Assembly: GCF_029697505.1 (NCBI RefSeq)
Contig: NZ_JARJEF010000015.1
Location: 1 to 64,000, forward strand
Direction of reading: 5' to 3'
Source of the DNA: Pseudophaeobacter profundi
GTDB lineage: Bacteria; Pseudomonadota; Alphaproteobacteria; Rhodobacterales; Rhodobacteraceae
DNA: 64,000 bases
The position numbers were made by a program, and so were the translations under genes. Position 1 is the first letter of the stretch. Every line of letters starts with the position of its first letter. Below, piece after piece: positions 22,840 to 31,365 of the stretch. The notes beneath the pieces are model-generated. The model searched no databases and was not told where the DNA came from. It saw only the letters and a list, made by a program, of their open reading frames with translations.

Positions 22840-23826
22840 CTACGGCTCCTCTCTGTGAGAGCTTAGGGGCGGATGCGCATCTCGCACATCAGTCTTTTCT
22901 TGCGCGGTCGCGGCACCCGCTTTCTGGACGATATCGAGATCCCGCGCGTGGCGCTCGTCGAGACACTCGGTTTCGAGCTGCAGCGTGACCATGTGAAACC
23001 CATGCTGCTCCGTCAGCCGTCGATAGGCCCTGTTCAGCAAGTGCGCGGCCTCGGCGGGTGCCCTATGGCGGATATGGGCGGAAAACGCGTGTTTGCCGCT
23101 GGTCAGCGTCCAAGCATGCACGTGGTGAACATCCACAACCCCGTCCTGGTGGTTCAGATCCGCCATCACAGCGTCGAGATCCGTTCCCTCGGGCGTGCCT
23201 TCCATGAGAATGTGGACCGCTTCTTTGATTACGCCGACGGAGGCCCAGAGGAGAACCACCCCGAACGCCATGCCGAGGATCGGGTCGATCGCGAGAAAGC
23301 CGGTGAACTCGATCACGAGAGCGGTCACGATGATCAGGAGGCTGCCGACAAAGGTCTGGATGATGTGCCAGAGCGCGCCGCGGGCATTCAGATCGTCTTT
23401 GCTCGATTGCCACATCAGCCCCAGCGAGATGACCTCTGTGATCAGGCCACCGAAGGCGACCCAAAGCATTGGGCCCGTGGCCAGGTGAATCGGGTCTCCG
23501 AGCCGCATCGCGCCCATCCAGATCACCAGAATCGCCATGCCGAGAAGAAAGCCGCCATTCACCAGTGCCCCGATGATCTCGGCGCGGTACCAGCCGAAAC
23601 TCCGCACCGAATCCGCTGGACGGCGGGCAATGCGCTGCGCGATGATGGCCACCAGAACGCCGCCAACCGCCGACAGGGTGTGAAACGCATCCGACAGGAC
23701 GGCAATCGAGCCAGTCCAGAGCCCGACGGCCAGTTCGATCACGAAATAGACCCCGGTGAGCCAGGCAGAAATCACAAGGGCTTTGCCCGAGGTCGGCATG
23801 TGCCCGGCGTGGGAATGACTGGCCAT
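22840..23826 (-). CDS. Cation diffusion facilitator (CzcD/ZitB-like) with altered metal site
   Basis: 328-residue CDF transporter with six membrane segments, a His-rich N-terminus (ASHSHAGHMPTS) and a C-terminal metal-binding domain (VVDVHHVHAWTLTSGKHAFSAHI). By alignment from memory with E. coli ZitB, the two transport-site motifs HxxxD have become H49-TLS-A53 in helix 2 and H154-IIQ-T158 in helix 5, so both aspartates are lost while both histidines remain. That suggests a different metal or mechanism. Start at 23826 has AGGAG upstream. It sits in the CueR-promoter operon between TVP38 and the sterol-desaturase-like gene. Confidence 0.88.
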   Translation of the reverse strand: MASHSHAGHMPTSGKALVISAWLTGVYFVIELAVGLWTGSIAVLSDAFHTLSAVGGVLVAIIAQRIARRPADSVRSFGWYRAEIIGALVNGGFLLGMAILVIWMGAMRLGDPIHLATGPMLWVAFGGLITEVISLGLMWQSSKDDLNARGALWHIIQTFVGSLLIIVTALVIEFTGFLAIDPILGMAFGVVLLWASVGVIKEAVHILMEGTPEGTDLDAVMADLNHQDGVVDVHHVHAWTLTSGKHAFSAHIRHRAPAEAAHLLNRAYRRLTEQHGFHMVTLQLETECLDERHARDLDIVQKAGAATAQEKTDVRDAHPPLSSHREEP

Positions 23827-23827
23827 A

Positions 23828-24490
23828 TCAGCTCTCCTCCCGTTGCGCGCCGGTCTTTCGCGTGGCGGCCAAGAGAACCGACAGGCCGGTAAAGCCACCG
23901 AGCGCAAGCGCGGTCCATGTGGCGGTGCGGGAATCTCCGTTCATCGCCTGGCTGCCCATGTGAGCGAGCAAAAAACTTGCGGGAATAATCCCGGCCATCG
24001 TGGCCAGCGCGAACCTCCAAAGATGCAGCTTGCTCAGACCTGCGGCGTAACTGATCATATCGAAGGACAGAAACGGCAGAAGGCGACTGCCGAAGACCAG
24101 GAAGGTCAGAGTGTTCTGGGACCCGAACAGGCCCGCGTTAATCTTCTGACCGAGATGACGCTCAACGAAGGGACGACCCAGGCCGCGGGCCAGACCAAAG
24201 GCGGCAAGCGCACCGAGTTCCGCACCTAGAACGACGAAGAGCGTCCCGTACGTGTGTCCATAAGCCGCTCCGGCGGCGAGTGCGATCGGCGCCGAGGGCA
24301 GGGGGCTTGCGACAATAGCGATTGTCATAAGGGCCACGATGACAATTGGTCCGGCAAGACCTGCCGCCTCGATCCAGCGGTCAATTTCCGCACGATCCGG
24401 CAGGCGAATGTCGACGCCAAGGACGTCGGGGAAGGCCAATGCGACGACTCCCATCAGGAACACCGCAATAAGAAGAACGCGCATCATCAT
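23828..24490 (-). CDS. TVP38/TMEM64 (DedA/VTT superfamily) membrane protein
   Basis: 220-residue membrane protein with a VTT domain: reentrant SPLPSAPIALAAGAAYGHTYGTLFVVLGAELGALAAF and the conserved FGSRLLPFLSFDMISYAAGLSKL, plus terminal helices. Family members are thought to act in lipid scrambling or transport; some are found with mercuric or copper genes. It starts 3 bp after the previous gene's stop and ends 1 bp before the CDF start, so it is tightly operonic. Confidence 0.88.
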   Translation of the reverse strand: MMMRVLLIAVFLMGVVALAFPDVLGVDIRLPDRAEIDRWIEAAGLAGPIVIVALMTIAIVASPLPSAPIALAAGAAYGHTYGTLFVVLGAELGALAAFGLARGLGRPFVERHLGQKINAGLFGSQNTLTFLVFGSRLLPFLSFDMISYAAGLSKLHLWRFALATMAGIIPASFLLAHMGSQAMNGDSRTATWTALALGGFTGLSVLLAATRKTGAQREES

Positions 24491-24493
24491 GGA

Positions 24494-24943
24494 TCAAAAC
24501 ACGGCATAGAGCAGAACGAAGAACGTCGCTGCCAAAAGGTCAAAGGCCACGCAGAATGGAATATACCAGTTCGGAATCCGGGCGAGACGATAAGAATTGT
24601 GGTGTGACATGTCCCAAAGGGCGTGCAGGGCCAAGCCCAAGGGGAGGAAGGCCCAATGCCATATCAGCCCCAGGAAGGCTGCCGAGCCGAACAAAAGGGC
24701 CACGGCGAGCTCTGCCCAGAACACGCGCGCTCTGCCGTCCGCGGCGCCAAAGCCGATATAGGCACCGCCAATCAAAGCAAGCGTGATCGAAGCAAGAGCT
24801 ATCGAGCTCTTTTCATCCAAAAACAAGTGAGCCGGCATTGAGAGCAAGACAATCAACACGCCAACCCATACGGGAAATTTCAAGATATCCCCGTGTCGAT
24901 GGTGCGATAAGTGATCGCCTGTCTTTTTGAAAATCTGTGCCAT
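24494..24943 (-). CDS. Four-helix membrane protein, DUF6010-like
   Basis: 149-residue membrane protein with a His-rich cytosolic N-terminus (GDHLSHHRHGDILKF) and four hydrophobic helices. The conserved-looking LIWHWAFLPLGLALHALWDMSHHN puts several histidines at a membrane border. It resembles DUF6010 proteins, but this is a tentative name. It is the first gene of the five-gene operon and lies directly behind a CueR-type promoter; the predicted transcription start falls at or next to the ATG, so the mRNA may be leaderless. Confidence 0.7.
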   Translation of the reverse strand: MAQIFKKTGDHLSHHRHGDILKFPVWVGVLIVLLSMPAHLFLDEKSSIALASITLALIGGAYIGFGAADGRARVFWAELAVALLFGSAAFLGLIWHWAFLPLGLALHALWDMSHHNSYRLARIPNWYIPFCVAFDLLAATFFVLLYAVF

Positions 24944-24950
24944 GGCTTGG

Positions 24951-24981
24951 TACCTAGGGATTCCAGCAACTGGAAGGTCAA
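24951..24981 (-). promoter_or_regulatory. CueR-type promoter of the five-gene operon
   Basis: Minus strand: TTGACC (24981-24976), 19-bp spacer containing TTCCAGTTGCTGGAA, then TAGGTA (24956-24951). The dyad is nearly identical to that of E. coli copA-type CueR operators. The ATG of the first gene is only 7 bp beyond the -10. Confidence 0.85.
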
Positions 24982-25104
24982 GGGTTATTCATCCACGCGC
25001 GCAACGCGGCGCTCACTCAACCGTTCCACGGGGAGGTCAAAGGACCGATATCAGGACGCATTTGACGCTGACGCCCGGTTCATGTCCGACGCGCGTGGCG
25101 ATTT

Positions 25105-25542
25105 TCAGTCATCTTTCGCCTTCTGCCAGACTTGCTGGCAGGCTGAGTAAAGAAACGTCGCTGACCAGGTCAGCAACATGAAGCCCAAAAGCGATTGCAG
25201 CATCAGCAACAGTCGAAAGGGCCCGACCACCTCTATGGACGAATAGCCAAGGGTCGAGAACGAGATGCCCGTAACATAGAGAACATCCTGAAACATCGGC
25301 GGGCTGTTGCTGAACGATTGCGGCAGAACGCTTGCCACCACCATCGTGTTGAACACGGCGAGCGTCACAAGTTCCAATACGTGCAGCAACAGCAACGCGG
25401 AAAACGTCAGGATGATCCGAAAGCCGGAGCCATCCGACCGCTGCGGGGAAAACTTCAGAATGCCCGACAACGCATAATGATGGACAATTCCCATCAGGAT
25501 CGCCGCGCATATTCCGACAAACATGGCCATCAACTCGGTCAT
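25105..25542 (-). CDS. Ion-channel-like membrane protein
   Basis: 145-residue protein with three or four hydrophobic segments. The C-terminal half reads FQDVLYVTGISFSTLGYSSI, then a long helix, resembling the pore helix and filter of two-TM potassium channels (TxGYGD), although the filter itself is STLGYSS, not canonical. Start at 25542 (MTELMAMFVG) is chosen over 25587 because it follows GGGGG and matches the hydrophobic start. No close metal-resistance link was recognised. The transported ion is uncertain. Confidence 0.65.
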   Translation of the reverse strand: MTELMAMFVGICAAILMGIVHHYALSGILKFSPQRSDGSGFRIILTFSALLLLHVLELVTLAVFNTMVVASVLPQSFSNSPPMFQDVLYVTGISFSTLGYSSIEVVGPFRLLLMLQSLLGFMLLTWSATFLYSACQQVWQKAKDD

Positions 25543-25632
25543 ACCCCCCAAACCCGTCTTCCTATTCAAACAGGTCAATCTGACCATACATCAGGCTTTT
25601 TAGCACAACTGGACCGATTGATTCTTCACAGG

Positions 25633-26106
25633 TCAGGCCAACGCGGGGGGCAACCCGTTCAGGGCGACATCCACCGGAACGGTCGGCAAGTTCGATGCAA
25701 TCCAGCCAGGCCCTTCGCCTGATCCCAACATCCCTTCCGAGATATCGGCGTAGCCCGAATAACCAGCTTGTCTTAACGCTCGAAGCAGCGATGCGGAGCG
25801 TCCGCCAGTGGCGCAGATCAGTCCAACGGTGCGATCACCGCTCAGTTCCTTCGCCCTGAACAATCGGTCCGGAAAACCGGACGCGTGCATGCTTATCGGC
25901 CATACACCAGCACCTACGCCGGTTTCTTGCCACTCTTCGCGCGTTCTGACATCGATGATCCGCGCCGTATCCGATAGAAGCGCGTCAAAGGCATTCTCTG
26001 CCGACCAGACAGATCGGCTCTGCGCCAGCAGCGGTGACGCCGTGACGGTCAGCACCGTCATATGAGCACCCAGAATGAAACGGCGCCGGTTCAAATCAAG
26101 AGCCAT
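25633..26106 (-). CDS. Exported rhodanese-like protein
   Basis: 157-residue protein with a Tat-like leader (LNRRRFILGAHMTVLTVTASPLLAQS) and one rhodanese domain: IIDVRTREEWQETGVGAGVWPISM, the active-site loop C-ATGGRS with the catalytic cysteine, and LRALRQAGYSGYADISEGM. Rhodaneses move sulfane sulfur; a periplasmic one beside copper genes may handle thiol or sulfide chemistry. The last 15 residues are variable. It is divergent from the two-component operon and shares its regulatory region. Confidence 0.85.
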   Translation of the reverse strand: MALDLNRRRFILGAHMTVLTVTASPLLAQSRSVWSAENAFDALLSDTARIIDVRTREEWQETGVGAGVWPISMHASGFPDRLFRAKELSGDRTVGLICATGGRSASLLRALRQAGYSGYADISEGMLGSGEGPGWIASNLPTVPVDVALNGLPPALA

Positions 26107-26200
26107 ATTCGAAAACCTCATCCTTTGATCGGTTGCGATCCCAAAGGTCACATAACATGCCAGCAACGCTACCCGGGAGCACGACACGGTGCAGGCACAG

Positions 26201-26219
26201 ATTTGTATCCATCTGTAGC
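26201..26219 (-). promoter_or_regulatory. TACA-N6-TACA box, copy 1
   Basis: Minus strand GCTACAGATGGATACAAAT. Two TACA half-sites are 10 bp apart, the direct-repeat form used by OmpR-family response regulators. It faces the rhodanese gene and lies 76 bp before the response regulator gene. With copy 2 it also forms a larger inverted repeat (TTTGTATC / GATACAAA). Confidence 0.55.
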
Positions 26220-26232
26220 AAGGGACTGACCT

Positions 26233-26250
26233 GATACAAATGGCTACAAT
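26233..26250 (+). promoter_or_regulatory. TACA-N6-TACA box, copy 2
   Basis: GATACAAATGGCTACAAT, with TACA half-sites 10 bp apart, 45 bp before the response regulator start. A near-identical box is at 35789. Confidence 0.6.
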
Positions 26251-26294
26251 TCTGCCCATGAAACACGATGCAACGATGATTTAGGAAAGACACC

Positions 26295-27017
26295 ATGGGA
26301 CCGCCACCTCATATCCTTATCGTGGATGACCACGCACAGATACGTGAAAGCGTCGCGCGCTTTCTGGAGAAGAACGGAATGCGCACGACCGTCGCCAGGG
26401 ATGCCGTGGAGATGGATGCCAAGCTGGCCACCGGTCACTTCGACCTGCTCGTGCTCGATGTCATGATGCCGGGCGAGGACGGTTTGTCGGTTTGCCGCAG
26501 ACTTGCGCCAGAAGGTGATCTTCCGATCATCATGCTGACGGCGCTTGGTGAGGAAACGGATCGGATCGTGGGGCTGGAAATCGGTGCGGACGATTATCTC
26601 GCCAAGCCATTCAATCCACGAGAACTGCTCGCCCGCATCAAGTCGGTTCTTCGGAGAAGCAACCGCGACGAACCCGTGGCCGGAAGCCTCGCTGGGAGGA
26701 AAGTCTCTTTTGCGCACTGGATACTGGATACCGACCGGCAGGTGCTGATTGACGAGTCCACCACCGAGACGCCATTGACGACCTCCGAGTTCAAATTGCT
26801 GGCGGTCCTGCTGGAACGCGCCCGGATGGTGCTCAGCCGTGACCAGTTGCTTGACCTGACCGCTGGTCGGACGGCAGGCCCGATGGATCGCACCATCGAC
26901 AATCAGATCAGCCGCCTCCGTCGCAAAATCGAGCCGGATGTATTGCGACCGAGTGTCATCAAGACTGTGCGGAACGGCGGATACTGCCTGGCTGCCGATG
27001 TCGAGGATGCGCCGTGA
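26295..27017 (+). CDS. OmpR-family response regulator (CusR/CopR-like)
   Basis: 240-residue regulator. The receiver domain has acidic residues D11/D12 (HILIVDDHA), phospho-acceptor D55 (LLVLDVMMPG) and the Thr/Lys switch residues (IMLTALGEE; DDYLAKPFNP). The C-terminal winged helix of OmpR type spans about 130-235 (LTTSEFKLLAVLLERARMVLSRDQLLDLTAGR). The gene overlaps the kinase gene by 4 bp (ATGA). Two TACA-N6-TACA boxes upstream suggest autoregulation. The copper context suggests a copper-sensing pair, but the signal is inferred. Confidence 0.92.
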   Translation: MGPPPHILIVDDHAQIRESVARFLEKNGMRTTVARDAVEMDAKLATGHFDLLVLDVMMPGEDGLSVCRRLAPEGDLPIIMLTALGEETDRIVGLEIGADDYLAKPFNPRELLARIKSVLRRSNRDEPVAGSLAGRKVSFAHWILDTDRQVLIDESTTETPLTTSEFKLLAVLLERARMVLSRDQLLDLTAGRTAGPMDRTIDNQISRLRRKIEPDVLRPSVIKTVRNGGYCLAADVEDAP

Positions 27018-28483
27018 TGCGCCGTGCGATGAGATCTCTGAGCGGCCAGTTGATCCTGCTTGTGGTCGCGGCACTTGTCGTGGCCCAGGCGATCAGCCTG
27101 TTCCTGTTCGCTGACGAGCGCAGCCTGGCCATCCGTGCTGCTTTGGGGTTCGAGGCTGCTGGACGCGCAGCGAATGTGGCGCGGTTGATCGAAGAGGCCC
27201 CGTTGGACCTGCAGAATTCCATCCTTCGCGCAGCAAATTCACCACTTATCCGGTTTGATCTGTCAGACGCTCCGAGTGTGGAACACACCAGTCATTCGCA
27301 TGGCGACCTTGTTGAAGGGCGTATCCGTGCGCTAATGGACGATAGCTACAGCCGCGATATTCGCGTTGAACTGCACGAGATCGAGGGCGAATTGAGGCCC
27401 TTGCCCAATCTTTCTGACGAAATGACGGAAATGCATCTCGCGATGATGCGCGGAGAGTTGACAGCGGTTGAAATGAACCTGTCGATCGCCATTAAGGGAG
27501 CGCGTTGGCTGAATGTCGGAACGCGGTTCGAGCGTCCACCAATCCAATGGCCTTTCTATTCGATGCTGACCTTTGGAATTTCCGCCGGACTGCTTTTGGT
27601 GGCGATTTTCTGGTTTGTCATGACGCGCCTGACGCGTCCTTTGCGGCACCTGTCGAAGGCCTCGGACCATCTTGGCCGGGGCGAGGATGTGCCTGAATTG
27701 ACCGTCGCAGGGCCGACCGAGGTCAGGGATCTGACCGTCGCCTTCAACCGCATGCAACGACGGCTGACCCGGTTTGTCAGTGATCGGACACGGATGCTCG
27801 CAGCGCTTGGTCACGATTTACGCTCGCCGTTGACTGCTATGCGTGTCCGCGCGGAGCTGGTTGACGAAGAAGAGACGCGGGACAGCCTCATCGCATCGGT
27901 CGAAGAGATGCAGAGTATGGTCGAAGCGACGCTCACCTTTGCACGGGGCCTTACCGGATCAGAAGGCTCCGAAGTGGTCGATCTGCGCAATTTTCTGGAC
28001 AGCTTGTGCAGCGATATGGCGGCACACTGCACCTTTGCCCCGAGTGATGATGTTGCCGTGCGGCTTCGACCCAACGCGTTCCGAAGGGCACTGAGGAACT
28101 TGCTTGAGAACGCCGTTCGCTACGGTGGTGCCGCAAAAGTCAGCTGGGCGACCCACGGTTCGAACCTCGTACTCAACATCGATGACAATGGGCCCGGCAT
28201 TCCCGTCGACCAGTTGGAAAAGGTCTTCGATCCCTTCTATCGCCTCGAGCAATCGAGGTCTCTGGAAACGGGCGGTTATGGGCTTGGGCTCTCAATCGCG
28301 AGGACAATCGTCCAATCCCATGGCGGCGATATCCAGCTGGTCAACCATAACAGCGCGGGTTTGCGCGCTGTTGTCACCATCCCACTGGATGAAAGCGAAC
28401 TAATCGAAGGAGAAACAGATGAAACTGAAAACGCTCATTCCAACGTTGCTGGCCAGCTTGCCCGCCAGCATGGCGCGAGCTGA
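27014..28483 (+). CDS. Two-component sensor histidine kinase
   Basis: 489-residue kinase. Membrane helix 1 is about 9-35, then a periplasmic sensor domain of about 140 residues with VEHTSHSHGDLVEG, a histidine group that could bind metal, then helix 2 (FYSMLTFGISAGLLLVAIFWFVM), HAMP (TRPLRHLSKASDHLGRGEDV), phospho-acceptor H267 in ALGHDLRSPLTAMR, N box LENAVRYGG and G boxes DNGPGIP and YGLGLSIAR. All catalytic boxes are present. It partners the regulator upstream. The last 65 bases overlap the SHOCT-protein gene. Confidence 0.92.
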   Translation: MMRRAMRSLSGQLILLVVAALVVAQAISLFLFADERSLAIRAALGFEAAGRAANVARLIEEAPLDLQNSILRAANSPLIRFDLSDAPSVEHTSHSHGDLVEGRIRALMDDSYSRDIRVELHEIEGELRPLPNLSDEMTEMHLAMMRGELTAVEMNLSIAIKGARWLNVGTRFERPPIQWPFYSMLTFGISAGLLLVAIFWFVMTRLTRPLRHLSKASDHLGRGEDVPELTVAGPTEVRDLTVAFNRMQRRLTRFVSDRTRMLAALGHDLRSPLTAMRVRAELVDEEETRDSLIASVEEMQSMVEATLTFARGLTGSEGSEVVDLRNFLDSLCSDMAAHCTFAPSDDVAVRLRPNAFRRALRNLLENAVRYGGAAKVSWATHGSNLVLNIDDNGPGIPVDQLEKVFDPFYRLEQSRSLETGGYGLGLSIARTIVQSHGGDIQLVNHNSAGLRAVVTIPLDESELIEGETDETENAHSNVAGQLARQHGAS

Positions 28484-28724
28484 TGGTCCAGGCTCCTGGA
28501 CAGGTCACATATGGGGCGGAGGCTATGGCTTTATGGGCGGCTTCATGATGCTCGCCTTCTGGGGCGCCGTGATCGCATTGATCGTGTTTCTGGTACTCAG
28601 GCTGCGGGACAATGGCACCCGTCCCCCGGACTCGGACGCGCAGGAAGCGCTCCGGCGCCGCTTTGCGAATGGGGAAATCGACGAAGAAGAGTTCCGTCAC
28701 CGCAAAGCAACGCTCGACGAATAG
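28419..28724 (+). CDS. Small membrane protein with SHOCT domain
   Basis: 101-residue protein. N-terminal hydrophobic segment, a Gly/Met-rich stretch (GGGYGFMGGFMM), one membrane helix (FWGAVIALIVFLVLRL) and a short C-terminal SHOCT motif (AQEALRRRFANGEIDEEEFRHRKATLDE). SHOCT peptides are common in small membrane proteins of metal and multidrug loci; the function is unclear. GAAGGAG before the ATG is strong although it lies inside the kinase gene's end. Confidence 0.85.
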   Translation: MKLKTLIPTLLASLPASMARADGPGSWTGHIWGGGYGFMGGFMMLAFWGAVIALIVFLVLRLRDNGTRPPDSDAQEALRRRFANGEIDEEEFRHRKATLDE

Positions 28725-28789
28725 ACCCCGCCGCGGACGCCAAAGCCGTCCGACGCGACGCCCACCAACACTGGATAGGAAAGAACGCC

Positions 28790-30790
28790 ATGTTCCCGGA
28801 AATTGGTCACTTCGCACTGGCCCTCGCGCTGGCGCTTGCGCTCGTTCAAAGCGTTCTGCCGATTGCAGGTGCATCGCGTGGAAACGCCGTCTGGATGAAA
28901 TCCGCCCAGGCGACGGCAATAGGACAAGTGCTGTTTGTGGCCATAGCCTTCGCAGCGCTGATGCAGGCCTTCATCGCCAGCGACTTCACCGTCAGGAACG
29001 TCGTCGAGAATTCCCATTCGCTCAAGCCGATGCTCTACAAGGTGGCCGGGACCTGGGGCAGCCATGAGGGTTCGCTGCTGCTCTGGATCCTGATACTCGC
29101 GGTGTTCGGCGCGGGCGTCGCCTGGTTCGGATCGAACATCCCCGCCGAGACCAAGGCGCGCACCTTGTCGGTGCAGGCGTGGATCAGCGTCGGCTTCCTG
29201 TCCTTCCTGCTGCTGACGTCGAACCCCTTCGAGCGGGTGTTTCCGCCGCCGCTCGACGGCAATGACCTCAACCCGTTGCTTCAGGACATGGGTCTCGCCA
29301 TGCACCCGCCGCTTTTGTATTTCGGGTATGTCGGCTTCTCCATCGTATTTTCCTTTGCCGTTGCGGCTCTTCTGGAAGGGCGCGTCGATCCAGCCTGGGC
29401 CAGATGGGTCCGCCCGTGGACATTGGCCGCGTGGGTCAGCCTTACGGCAGGTATCGCTCTTGGATCTTGGTGGGCCTATTATGAACTGGGCTGGGGCGGC
29501 TGGTGGTTCTGGGACCCGGTCGAGAACGTGAGCTTCATGCCCTGGCTTCTGGGCACGGCGCTGCTGCATTCCGCCATCGTCACCGAAAAGCGCGACGCGT
29601 TCAAAAGCTGGACCATCCTGCTTGCCATCCTGACTTTCTCGCTTTCACTTCTCGGCACGTTCATCGTCCGATCCGGCCTGCTTACCTCCGTGCATGCCTT
29701 CGCCGTCGATCCAGAGCGCGGGCTTTACATTCTGGGTCTGCTGGCCGTGTCCATCGGTGGGTCGCTGGCGCTCTACGCCTGGCGGGCGCCCGAAATGGAG
29801 CCGGGTGGTCTGTTTCGCCCGATCAGCCGCGAAACCGGGCTGCTCGTGAACAACCTCATTCTGGCCGCCGCTACGGGAACGGTCCTGTTCGGGACGCTTT
29901 ATCCGCTGATCCTCGAAGCTGTCACCGGGGACAAGATCTCGGTGGGTCCACCTTTCTTCAACGCGGCCTTCATTCCGATGATGCTGGCGCTGGTCGTGTT
30001 CATGGGTCTTGGTCCATTCCTGCCGTGGAAGCGGGCTGATATCGCCGGTTTGCTCGATCGCATTCGGTTCGTGGCCGTGCTGGCGGTCATTGCAGCCTCG
30101 GCCGCATGGTATCTTCTGAACGGTGGGCCGATCATGGCCTATCTTGCCATCCTTGGCGCAGCGTGGCTGCTTTTTGCGACCCTACGGGAATGGGCGCTAC
30201 GCATCCGTCTGTTCGAGGTTTCCCTTGCGGAGAGCGCGAGACGCGCGCGCAACCTGCCACGCGCCTCTCACGGTATGACGCTTGCCCATGCCGGCGTCGC
30301 TGTGTTGATGATGGGGATGATCGGCTCGACCGGATGGAAAAGTGAGGAGATCGTCTTTGCCGGCCCCGGGACCGAAGTCACGATCGCCGGGTTCGACATC
30401 ACCTTCGAAGGGGCCGCAAAGGTTCAAGGGCCGAACTACATCGCGGATCGCGGCACCCTTGTGGTGCGTCGGGATGGCGAACTGGTCACGACACTATTCC
30501 CGGAACGGCGGTATTACCCGGTCGCGGAAAGTCAGACGACGGAGTCGGCCATCCGGTCCACATTGGCGGGTGATCTCTATACGTCGATTGCAACGCCGGC
30601 CTCCGATCAAGTGAACAACGCCGGAGCCTGGACCCTTCGGATCCTCTATGAACCGCTCGTCAACCTGATCTGGATCGGCTCGATCTTGCTGGTGATCGGT
30701 GGCTGTTTGTCCTTGTCGGATCGCCGTTTGAGGGTCGGGGCGCCGCGCCGCGCCAAACAGCCAGCCAGCGATGCTGTTCCTGCGGAGTAG
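28790..30790 (+). CDS. ccmF: Cytochrome c heme lyase subunit CcmF
   Basis: 666-residue integral membrane protein with about 15 helices. The tryptophan-rich haem-handling motif WGGWWFWDPVENVSFMPWLLGT is complete, and conserved histidines (MHPPLLYFGY; LLHSAIVTEKR; TSVHAFAVDPERG) are present. CcmF with CcmG and CcmH attaches haem to CxxCH of apocytochromes in the periplasm. Start at 28790 has AGGA upstream. It is first of four consecutive ccm genes (F, G, H, I), which serve the four c-type cytochromes further along. ccmA-E are not in the window. Confidence 0.95.
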   Translation: MFPEIGHFALALALALALVQSVLPIAGASRGNAVWMKSAQATAIGQVLFVAIAFAALMQAFIASDFTVRNVVENSHSLKPMLYKVAGTWGSHEGSLLLWILILAVFGAGVAWFGSNIPAETKARTLSVQAWISVGFLSFLLLTSNPFERVFPPPLDGNDLNPLLQDMGLAMHPPLLYFGYVGFSIVFSFAVAALLEGRVDPAWARWVRPWTLAAWVSLTAGIALGSWWAYYELGWGGWWFWDPVENVSFMPWLLGTALLHSAIVTEKRDAFKSWTILLAILTFSLSLLGTFIVRSGLLTSVHAFAVDPERGLYILGLLAVSIGGSLALYAWRAPEMEPGGLFRPISRETGLLVNNLILAAATGTVLFGTLYPLILEAVTGDKISVGPPFFNAAFIPMMLALVVFMGLGPFLPWKRADIAGLLDRIRFVAVLAVIAASAAWYLLNGGPIMAYLAILGAAWLLFATLREWALRIRLFEVSLAESARRARNLPRASHGMTLAHAGVAVLMMGMIGSTGWKSEEIVFAGPGTEVTIAGFDITFEGAAKVQGPNYIADRGTLVVRRDGELVTTLFPERRYYPVAESQTTESAIRSTLAGDLYTSIATPASDQVNNAGAWTLRILYEPLVNLIWIGSILLVIGGCLSLSDRRLRVGAPRRAKQPASDAVPAE

Positions 30791-30798
30791 GAGAGAAG

Positions 30799-31365
30799 AT
30801 GAAACGTCTCACTGCCGGGCTGCCGTTTATTGCGGCGGTCATATTCGGGGGGTTTTTTCTCTGGGGGCTCAATCCCGACCGGGATCCCAATGAGATCCCT
30901 TCCGTCCTGATCTCGCAACCGGCCCCGGCGTTCGATCTCGATCCCGTGCCGGGGTTGGAGACACCCGGCCTGGCCCGAAGCGATCTTGTCGGCAACGAAC
31001 GACCGGTCGTGGTCAATGTCTTTGCGTCCTGGTGCGTGCCCTGCCGCGCGGAACATGCCGTGTTGACACGCTTTGTCGAACGCGGGGGCATGCGGTTGTT
31101 CGGCATCAACTACAAAGACAAACCAGAGGATGCCGTGAAGTGGCTCAATGACCTCGGCAATCCCTACGAGCGGATCGGGTCCGACCTGTCGGGCCGCACC
31201 GGGATCGAATGGGGCCTGTCAGGCGTGCCGGAAACCTTCATCGTCGATGGCGGTGGTACCGTTTTGTTTCGCTATGTCGGGCCGGTCGTCGGTCCGGACG
31301 CCGTCGAACGGTTCACGCAAGCCCTGAAGCAAGCAGGCGCACTGCCAAATGGAGCAGCATTATGA
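30799..31365 (+). CDS. ccmG: Thiol:disulfide interchange protein CcmG (DsbE)
   Basis: 188-residue membrane-anchored thioredoxin-fold protein. N-terminal anchor (LPFIAAVIFGGFFLWGL), the CcmG segment FDLDPVPGLETPGL, the active site VFASWCVPCRAEH, and GVPETFIVDGGGTVLFRYVGPV. It keeps the apocytochrome CxxCH reduced for haem ligation. It lies 8 bp after ccmF and overlaps ccmH by 4 bp (ATGA). Complete. Confidence 0.95.
   Translation: MKRLTAGLPFIAAVIFGGFFLWGLNPDRDPNEIPSVLISQPAPAFDLDPVPGLETPGLARSDLVGNERPVVVNVFASWCVPCRAEHAVLTRFVERGGMRLFGINYKDKPEDAVKWLNDLGNPYERIGSDLSGRTGIEWGLSGVPETFIVDGGGTVLFRYVGPVVGPDAVERFTQALKQAGALPNGAAL

Noticed and set aside
22873-23892. Plus-strand ORF of 339 codons opposite the CDF gene
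   Set aside because: Antisense shadow of a well-supported transporter.
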